DNA of 54,147 nt, from assembly GCA_045646525.1 (NCBI GenBank), contig JAZRKX010000047.1, positions 1 through 54,147 on the forward strand. The letters are read 5' to 3'. The notes below the pieces were generated by a model that saw only the letters and a list, made by a program, of their open reading frames with translations, ran no database searches and was not told the DNA's origin. Below, piece by piece: positions 48,562 through 54,147 of the stretch. This DNA comes from RGIG8748 sp045646525. GTDB lineage: Bacteria; Bacillota; Clostridia; UMGS1810. Every line of letters begins with the position of its first letter. Position 1 is the stretch's first letter. The translations under genes were made by a program, and so were the position numbers.

Positions 48562-49050
48562 TTAGTTAGTTATTTTTGTCATGGATTTTATTACTATAGG
48601 CTCGGTGGGCTTGTCCATGTAATCTGTGGGTACATCGGCAAAGCCGTCCACAACCTCCATGCCCTCTACTACTCTGCCAAAAGCTGCATATTCGCCGTCT
48701 AAGTGGGGGGCATCCTCAAAGCAGATGAAGAACTGGCTGGATGCACTATCCTTATCCATAGACCTTGCCATAGATATAACTCCGCGCTCATGCTTTAAGG
48801 TGTTTGCACCAAAGCCGTTTGATAAGAATTCGCCGGGGATGTTCACACCCGAGCCGCCCATACCCGTGCCTGTGGGGTCTCCGCCCTGAGCCATGAAGCC
48901 TGCTATAACTCTGTGGAATATGAGTCCGTCATAAAATCCCTCTTCCACAAGATTTACAAAGTTCTCCACGGTTGCGGGGGCGTATTCTTCCATAAGCTCG
49001 ATTGTAAATTCGCCGCCGTTTTCCATAACTACCTTAATCATTTCGTTCAT
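48562..49050 (-). CDS. Cyclophilin-type peptidyl-prolyl cis-trans isomerase, cytoplasmic
   Basis: A 162-residue single-domain cyclophilin that speeds proline isomerisation. EYAPATVENFVNLVEEGFYDGLIFHRVIAGFMAQGGDPTGTG holds the catalytic arginine (HRV) and the Q-G-G-D motif; SQFFICFEDAPHLDGEYAAFGRVVEGMEVVD completes the fold. No signal peptide. AAGGAGGATATTAAA precedes the ATG. It lies 15 bases after a second, lipid-anchored cyclophilin with very similar core, a probable tandem duplication that split into inside and outside forms. Confidence 0.95.
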   Translation of the reverse strand: MNEMIKVVMENGGEFTIELMEEYAPATVENFVNLVEEGFYDGLIFHRVIAGFMAQGGDPTGTGMGGSGVNIPGEFLSNGFGANTLKHERGVISMARSMDKDSASSQFFICFEDAPHLDGEYAAFGRVVEGMEVVDGFADVPTDYMDKPTEPIVIKSMTKITN

Positions 49051-49065
49051 TTTAATATCCTCCTT

Positions 49066-49659
49066 TTATTCGTATTTTTCGTATTCCTTGTCGGTTATGA
49101 TGCGGGCACTTTTTATGACCACATCCGAAAGGGGCTTGTCGTTTTCGTCTGTTACGGCTTCGCCTATCTTGTCAACGGTTTCCATGCCGTAGATGACTTT
49201 TCCGAATGCTGCGTAGTCGCCGTCCAGATAGCTTGCGCTGTCGAAGCATATAAAAAACTGACTCGATGCGCTGTCGGGGTCCTGTCTTCTTGCCATGGAC
49301 ACCGTTCCTCTCTCATGCTTTAAGGTATTGTCCTTAAAGCCGTTTGATGTAAATTCGCCCTTTATGGTCTTATCCGAACCGCCCATGCCTGTTCCCTCGG
49401 GGTCGCCGCCCTGCGCCATAAAGCCGGGGATTACCCTGTGGAATATAAGACCGTCGTAGAACTTTTTGCCTACAAGCGACTTAAAGTTTGCAACTGTTTC
49501 GGGCGCGCAGTCGGGCATAAGCTCTATTACAAACTCGCCTATGCCGTCTATTTCAAAGAGCACCTTGTTTCCCTTTTGGGTGTCGGCATCGCTCCCGCAT
49601 GAACACAAATAGAGTGCAATGCAAAGCACAAGGGCTGTTATTAATAAAAACTTTTTCAT
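49066..49659 (-). CDS. Cyclophilin-type peptidyl-prolyl isomerase, lipoprotein
   Basis: A 197-residue protein. The start at 49659 gives the signal peptide KKFLLITALVLCIALYLC with a lipobox LCSCG, so it should sit on the outer face of the membrane and help fold exported proteins. The cyclophilin core follows: DCAPETVANFKSLVGKKFYDGLIFHRVIPGFMAQGGDPEGTG and SQFFICFDSASYLDGDYAAFGKVIYGMETVD. Its ATG overlaps the stop of the ClpE-like gene (TAATG), so the two are coupled. Close similarity to the next gene suggests a local duplication. Confidence 0.93.
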   Translation of the reverse strand: MKKFLLITALVLCIALYLCSCGSDADTQKGNKVLFEIDGIGEFVIELMPDCAPETVANFKSLVGKKFYDGLIFHRVIPGFMAQGGDPEGTGMGGSDKTIKGEFTSNGFKDNTLKHERGTVSMARRQDPDSASSQFFICFDSASYLDGDYAAFGKVIYGMETVDKIGEAVTDENDKPLSDVVIKSARIITDKEYEKYE

Positions 49660-51920
49660 TATTTTTTTCCTTTCCCTAAGCATACACAAATCTCACCGTT
49701 TTCCGAAGATACCTCTATTGTGCCTCCCGAGGTTACATCGCCCTTTAATATGAGTGACGATACGGGGTCTTCGATGCGGTTTTGTATCTCTCGTCGTATG
49801 GGTCTTGCGCCGTAGCGTGCGGTGTAGCCCTTGTCTACCAGAAGCTCCTTGGCTTCATCGGATATTACAAAGTCTATGCCCATTGCAGAGAGTTCTTTTA
49901 CCATGTCCGAAAGCATGAGTGTGCATATCTCTACAAGCTCTTCTTTTCCGAGCGAATTAAACTCTATGATTTCGTCTACTCTGTTTAAGAACTCGGGGCG
50001 GAATATCTCTTTTAACGAAGACATAATTTTATCGCTTATACCGCCGTTTCCGCCGATAAAGCCTGCCGCAGATGCCGAGCCTACGCTTGTGCCTGCGTTA
50101 CTTGTCATTATGATGATAGTGTTTTCGAAATTTACGGTTTTGCCATGGGAATCTGTAATTCTGCCGTCATCCAATATCTGCAGAAGAATGTTGAACACAT
50201 CGGCATGCGCTTTTTCTATCTCGTCTAAAAGAATTACAGAATACGGCTTTCTGCGTACCTTTTCGGTAAGCTGTCCGCCCTCGTCATAGCCTACATATCC
50301 CGGGGGTGAGCCTGTGATTTTGGCAACGGAGTGCTTCTCCATATATTCGCTCATGTCGAGTCTTATAAGTGAGCGCTCATCGTCAAACAAGCTCTCGGAA
50401 AGTGCCTTTACAAGCTCTGTCTTTCCTACGCCTGTGGGACCTACAAATATAAATGATACAGGGCGCTTTTTGGTAAGCTTTAATGCGCGGTTTCGGCGTA
50501 CTGCACGGGCTACCGCACTTACCGCCTTGTCCTGACCTACTACCCTGTTTTTAAGTCTGCCTTCAAGGTTTAAAAGCTTTTCCTTGTCGGTTTCGGTAAT
50601 GCTGCGCACGGGAATTCCCGTCCACAGTTCTATGACCTTTGCAACATCGTGCACTGTTATCGGGGTTTCGCGCTGTCTTGTTCGAAGGCCCGAGCGCTCG
50701 CCCTCCAGACGGCACTTATCGCTCTTAAGCTGTGCTATGCGCTCGTACTGAGGATTTTCGGTATCCTCTTCAAGCTTTGTAAGCTCCATATCCACAAGCT
50801 GAAGCTCGGCATTTGTCTTAATGATGTTTTTGGTATACGGGCTGTCCATATTGAGTCTCGATGCGGCTTCGTCTATTACATCTATAGCCTTATCGGGAAA
50901 GAATCTGTCATTTATATATTTATCTGCAAGCACTACCGCTTCCCTTATGACAGAGTCCTCTATGGTGACATTGTGGAAGTCCTCGTAGTAGTCCTTGGTG
51001 CCCTTTAAAATCTCTATGGTTTCCCCGCATGACGGCTCATCAAGCATTACAGGCTGGAAGCGACGCTCTAATGCGGCATCCTTTTCTATATGCTTGCGGT
51101 ATTCATCAAGCGTTGTAGCTCCTATAACCTGTATCTCGCCCTTGGCAAGTGCAGGTTTCAAAATATTGGCGGCGTTCATGGCACCGTCGGCATCGCCTGC
51201 GCTGACTATGGAGTGGATTTCATCTATTACAAGAATGGTGTTGTCCGTCTTGGCTTCCTCTATGATGTTTTTGAGTCTGCTTTCGAACTGACCTCTGTAC
51301 TGCGTACCTGCCACTATGCCCGACATATCTAAAAGATACACCTCTGCGCTTTGAAGTCTCTCGGGAACATCGCCGTCTGCAATGCGCTGTGCAATTCCCT
51401 CCGCAACGGCTGTTTTACCAACGCCCGGTGCACCGAGAAGTACGGGGTTATTCTTCTGACGGCGGTTTAATATCTGTATGGCTCTGTCTATCTCCTTTTC
51501 CCTGCCGATTACACGGTCAAGAAGCGACTGCTTTGCCTTTTCGGTAAGGTTTATACCGAAGTTGTTTAAGCATTTTTTCTTCTTTTGCTGATTTTTGATG
51601 TTCTGTCTGGCGCCTGCATCTTTAATCGGGATTTTTTCACCGTCATCGGAATTTACGGGCATCATAAGATTGCCTCCGCCCATGATGTCAGCGAAAGCTT
51701 CGTTGAAATCTCCGCTTTCCATAAATTCGTTAAAGCCCGATACCATGCTCTCCACCTCTTCGGGCGCAAGTCCGAACTGGTCTGCAAGCTGGGTTACGGG
51801 GGTGATGTTGTTCTTTATAGCGCAAGGCAGACAGTAGCCTTCATTTATCATTTTTGTACCGTCGCTGCGGGATACAAATACCACAGCGGGATTTTTCTTA
51901 CATATAGAACATAATTTCAT
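49659..51920 (-). CDS. ClpE/ClpC-type AAA+ unfoldase with N-terminal zinc finger
   Basis: A 753-residue ATP-dependent chaperone that unfolds proteins, normally for the ClpP protease. The N-terminus is a Cys4 zinc finger (CSICKK ... YCLPCAIKNN), as in ClpE and McsA, in place of the double Clp-N repeat of ClpC. First AAA domain: LLGAPGVGKTAVAEGIAQRI and ILVIDEIHSIVSAG. A short coiled middle region (about residues 390-430) follows, then the second AAA domain: FIFVGPTGVGKTELVKALSE, VILLDEIEKAHADVFN, and the C-terminal D2-small domain ARPIRREIQNRIED. The start at 51920 follows AGAGG by eight bases. No CtsR operator is evident upstream. Confidence 0.92.
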   Translation of the reverse strand: MKLCSICKKNPAVVFVSRSDGTKMINEGYCLPCAIKNNITPVTQLADQFGLAPEEVESMVSGFNEFMESGDFNEAFADIMGGGNLMMPVNSDDGEKIPIKDAGARQNIKNQQKKKKCLNNFGINLTEKAKQSLLDRVIGREKEIDRAIQILNRRQKNNPVLLGAPGVGKTAVAEGIAQRIADGDVPERLQSAEVYLLDMSGIVAGTQYRGQFESRLKNIIEEAKTDNTILVIDEIHSIVSAGDADGAMNAANILKPALAKGEIQVIGATTLDEYRKHIEKDAALERRFQPVMLDEPSCGETIEILKGTKDYYEDFHNVTIEDSVIREAVVLADKYINDRFFPDKAIDVIDEAASRLNMDSPYTKNIIKTNAELQLVDMELTKLEEDTENPQYERIAQLKSDKCRLEGERSGLRTRQRETPITVHDVAKVIELWTGIPVRSITETDKEKLLNLEGRLKNRVVGQDKAVSAVARAVRRNRALKLTKKRPVSFIFVGPTGVGKTELVKALSESLFDDERSLIRLDMSEYMEKHSVAKITGSPPGYVGYDEGGQLTEKVRRKPYSVILLDEIEKAHADVFNILLQILDDGRITDSHGKTVNFENTIIIMTSNAGTSVGSASAAGFIGGNGGISDKIMSSLKEIFRPEFLNRVDEIIEFNSLGKEELVEICTLMLSDMVKELSAMGIDFVISDEAKELLVDKGYTARYGARPIRREIQNRIEDPVSSLILKGDVTSGGTIEVSSENGEICVCLGKGKK

Positions 51921-52028
51921 CCTGTTGACCTCTTCATAATAAAATACCATTTTGTATTGTACCACATATATATGAGGGAATTCAATATCAAAATGGTTAT
52001 TTTACAAAATATTCATATATATCAGAAA

Positions 52029-52055
52029 AACCGAAGCGGGCTTGCTTCGGTTTTT
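52029..52055 (-). terminator. Probable terminator of mutS2
   Basis: AAACCGAAGC/GCTTCGGTTT stem with a short GGGCTT loop, T-rich on the minus strand. Confidence 0.75.
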
Positions 52056-52061
52056 ACTGAG

Positions 52062-54147
52062 TTATTTCAGTTCCACAACAGTTACCCCCGCATCGCCTTC
52101 GCCGAATACTCCCAGGCGGTAACTCTTTACATAAGGTCTGGTTTTTAAAAATGCGTGTATTCCCTTGCGCAAAAGTCCTGTGCCCTTGCCGTGAATAATC
52201 CGCACCACTCCCACGGACGAAAGAACTGCATCGTCAAGAAACTTATCTATGAGAATCTCGGCAGAATCCACCGTCTCGCCCCTTACATCTATCTCGGGGG
52301 AAAGATTCATGGTCTTTGACGGCACAGAGCCTTTAACCGAGGTGTTCTTTTTCTCCTTGGGTGCACCAACAAGCTTTATATCGTTTAAATTCGTCTTAAG
52401 CTTCATTATGCCCACCTTTACAAAGAGGTTTCCGTTCTCATCGGGCAGGGTGGTTACAGTGCCCTGCTGTTTCATGGACACTATCTCCACATCGTCTCCG
52501 AGCTTAACTGTCTTGGGCGGTTTGTGGTCGGATTTCGGTTTGGGCGGTTTGCGCTTTGCGCTCTCGTCTATTTTGCCTGTTATATTCTTTCTTACCTTGG
52601 CTATCTCGGCCTGAGCCTTTTTGGAATCCTGCATCATGCGCGCTCTGGTAAGAGAGGCATTTGCCTCGTCTGCCACGCGTCTTGCGTCCTCCAGTATTTC
52701 CTCCGCCTGAGCCATGGCACGCTGTATGATTTTGTCCGATTTTTCCTCGAGGGATTTTTTCTTATCCTTGGTATCTGCCTTAAATTTGCGCGCTTCCTCG
52801 CGGTAGCGTTCAGCCCGCTCTCTGTCTTCCATAGCCTGCTTTCTGGTCTTTTCCAATTCGGAAAGCACATCTTCGAACTTTATGTTTTCGCTTGCCACAA
52901 AGCCTTTGGCTCTCTCTATGATATCACAACCGAGACCGAGCCTTTGCGATATGGCGTAGGCGTTACTCTTACCGGGGATACCTATAAGAAGCTTATAGGT
53001 GGGTCTTAAGGTGTCCACATCGAACTCGCATGAGCCGTTTTCCACCCTGTCGGTGGTGAGCGCATAGGATTTTAGCTCGCTGTAGTGGGTGGTTGCCATG
53101 GTTTTGGCACCCTTTATGCGGACTTCCTCCAATATGCTCATGGCAAGCGAAGCACCCTCAACGGGGTCTGTGCCTGCGCCAAGCTCATCGAATAGGTAAA
53201 GTGATTTTTCGTCTGCCCCCGCCAATATATCCACAATGTTTACCATGTGCGATGAAAAGGTAGAAAGCGACTGCTCTATACTCTGCTCGTCGCCGATATC
53301 GGCAAAGATGTTATCAAACACCGCCACAAGAGAGCCTTCCTCGGCAGGTATGTGAAGACCTGCCTGTGCCATAAGAGTTATAAGACCTGCCGTCTTTAAA
53401 ACCACAGTCTTACCGCCCGTGTTGGGACCTGTAACCACAAGCGTGTCGAATTTTTCGCCAAGGTACAAATCCACGGGGACTACCTTTTTGGCATCTATTA
53501 AAAGATGTCTTGCTCTTTTAAGGTTTATAATGCCTTTATCGTTGAGTACGGGTCTGTAGCAATCGTATCTAAGTGAAAAATGACCTCTTGCAAATATAAA
53601 GTCAAGCTCCTCTATAACACCGTAGCACATATCTATAAGCTCACCGCGGGATGCGATTTCATCTGAAAACTCCGAGAGAATCCTTGCGGTTTCATCTCTC
53701 TCGGCGTCCATGAGCGAACGGATTTCGTTGTTTGCCTCTACAACGCTCATAGGCTCTATAAATAGGGTTGCTCCCGTAGCTGAGGTATCGTGCACGATAC
53801 CCTTTATATCGCCCTTGTGCTCTGACTTTACAGGCACAACATAGCGGTTGTCTCTCATGGTTATAATCTGCTCCTGCAGGCACTTTGCATATGCAGGAGA
53901 GGATATTATACCCTTTAGCACATCGCGGATTTTGTTGTGGGCGCCTCTTATCTTACGGCGGATATCGCCAAGAAGAGGCGATGCATCGTCGGATAATGTC
54001 TTATCGGCAGTTATGCTTACAAATATTTTCTTTTCAAATTCCCTGTCCTGCCAAAGGGCTTCAAAATGCTCTTTCAGTGACGGGCACGGCTCCAGCTCGG
54101 GATAGTCCGAAAGTCTGCGCGAGCTCTCCAGGAGCTTACAAGTCGGA
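52062..54147 (-). CDS. mutS2: MutS2 / RqcU (5' end outside the window)
   Basis: At least 695 codons are visible; the reading frame stays open across 54147, so the start lies outside. The ATPase domain has Walker A VVTGPNTGGKTVVLKTAG, LFDELGAGTDPVEGASLAMS (Walker B and signature) and ATTHYSELKSYA. A long coiled coil (ENIKFEDVLSELEKTRKQ and on), a KOW-like linker (LGDDVEIVSMKQQGTVT) and a C-terminal Smr nuclease-fold domain (EIDVRGETVDSAEILIDKFL, VRIIHGKGTGLLRKGIHAFL) follow. MutS2 was linked to suppression of recombination and is now known to split collided ribosomes; RqcH from the same pathway is encoded at 25549. Stem-rich sequence at 52030-52060 after the stop (GAAGCGGGCTTGCTTC) is its likely terminator. 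Confidence 0.95.
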   Translation of the reverse strand, partial: PTCKLLESSRRLSDYPELEPCPSLKEHFEALWQDREFEKKIFVSITADKTLSDDASPLLGDIRRKIRGAHNKIRDVLKGIISSPAYAKCLQEQIITMRDNRYVVPVKSEHKGDIKGIVHDTSATGATLFIEPMSVVEANNEIRSLMDAERDETARILSEFSDEIASRGELIDMCYGVIEELDFIFARGHFSLRYDCYRPVLNDKGIINLKRARHLLIDAKKVVPVDLYLGEKFDTLVVTGPNTGGKTVVLKTAGLITLMAQAGLHIPAEEGSLVAVFDNIFADIGDEQSIEQSLSTFSSHMVNIVDILAGADEKSLYLFDELGAGTDPVEGASLAMSILEEVRIKGAKTMATTHYSELKSYALTTDRVENGSCEFDVDTLRPTYKLLIGIPGKSNAYAISQRLGLGCDIIERAKGFVASENIKFEDVLSELEKTRKQAMEDRERAERYREEARKFKADTKDKKKSLEEKSDKIIQRAMAQAEEILEDARRVADEANASLTRARMMQDSKKAQAEIAKVRKNITGKIDESAKRKPPKPKSDHKPPKTVKLGDDVEIVSMKQQGTVTTLPDENGNLFVKVGIMKLKTNLNDIKLVGAPKEKKNTSVKGSVPSKTMNLSPEIDVRGETVDSAEILIDKFLDDAVLSSVGVVRIIHGKGTGLLRKGIHAFLKTRPYVKSYRLGVFGEGDAGVTVVELK

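Noticed and set aside
52062..53921. MutS2 starting at 53921
   Set aside because: The frame stays open to the window edge with MutS2-like sequence (for example TADKTLSDDASPLLGDIRRK), so 53921 is an internal methionine.

Overview
The window looks like chromosome from an anaerobic, endospore-forming, S-layered member of the Clostridia (Firmicutes). The basis is a full-length pyruvate:ferredoxin oxidoreductase, sporulation genes (dipicolinate synthase dpaA/dpaB and spoIIR), two secreted S-layer-homology (SLH) proteins, a T-box leader, strong AGGAGG ribosome sites, and many consensus TTGACA/TATAAT promoters with 17-base spacers. Genus cannot be assigned from the sequence alone. Most of the window is housekeeping, about 46 protein genes, mostly on the minus strand.

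Layout. 1-140: the 3' tail of an insertion sequence, probably ISL3-like. 450-2395 (+): branched-chain aminotransferase and a pyridoxal/pyridoxamine kinase. 2406-11271 (-): FAD oxidoreductase, HU, an SLH protein with an HPr-kinase-like ATPase, two zinc-ribbon membrane proteins, pyruvate kinase and a PHP phosphatase. 11477-17769 (-): an unusual locus holding a 56-residue peptide gene I found in an intergenic gap, a secreted protein, an ABC exporter, a Ser/His signal-peptidase-like protein, a PqqD-like protein, an unrecognised protein and a FlaA1/CapD sugar-nucleotide enzyme. 17811-19127: MFS transporter. 19383-19922: tRNA-Glu followed by a duplicated tRNA tail and a field of mini-palindromes. 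19923-25291 (-): VanW-type lipoprotein and nifJ. 25549-27699 (+): rqcH and rpsT. 27748-32538 (-): dpaB, dpaA, small proteins, a WecA/TagO-type transferase, trpS. 32758-33927 (+): PRPP synthetase. 33931-34396: tRNA-Gln with an exact 100-bp direct repeat of its tail. 34527-40396: DUF4432-like protein, a T-box-controlled HTH-cupin-acyl-CoA synthetase fusion, a small protein and a second acyl-CoA synthetase. 40544-41386: tyrA. 41534-44338: large SLH protein. 44727-47050 (+): ispE, spoIIR and three small genes. 47094-47316: a type I toxin-antitoxin pair. 47436-54147 (-): gap, two cyclophilins, a ClpE-like ATPase and mutS2, which runs off the window.

Most interesting points. (1) The 11.4-17.8 kb locus resembles a RiPP (modified peptide) system. 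It has a Y-x-x-P-x-I leader-like peptide, a PqqD-like recognition protein, a candidate leader peptidase and an exporter, but no recognised modifying enzyme; the 323-residue unknown protein is the candidate. (2) A T-box, with specifier tentatively read as GUA (valine), sits in front of an acyl-CoA synthetase fused to an XRE-type HTH and a cupin, suggesting valine-responsive use of a branched short-chain acid. (3) A 22-residue hydrophobic toxin faces a convergent antisense RNA. (4) Two tRNA genes are followed by the same kind of duplication: an inverted T-arm fragment, filler, a second copy of the tRNA 3' end, and a second terminator.
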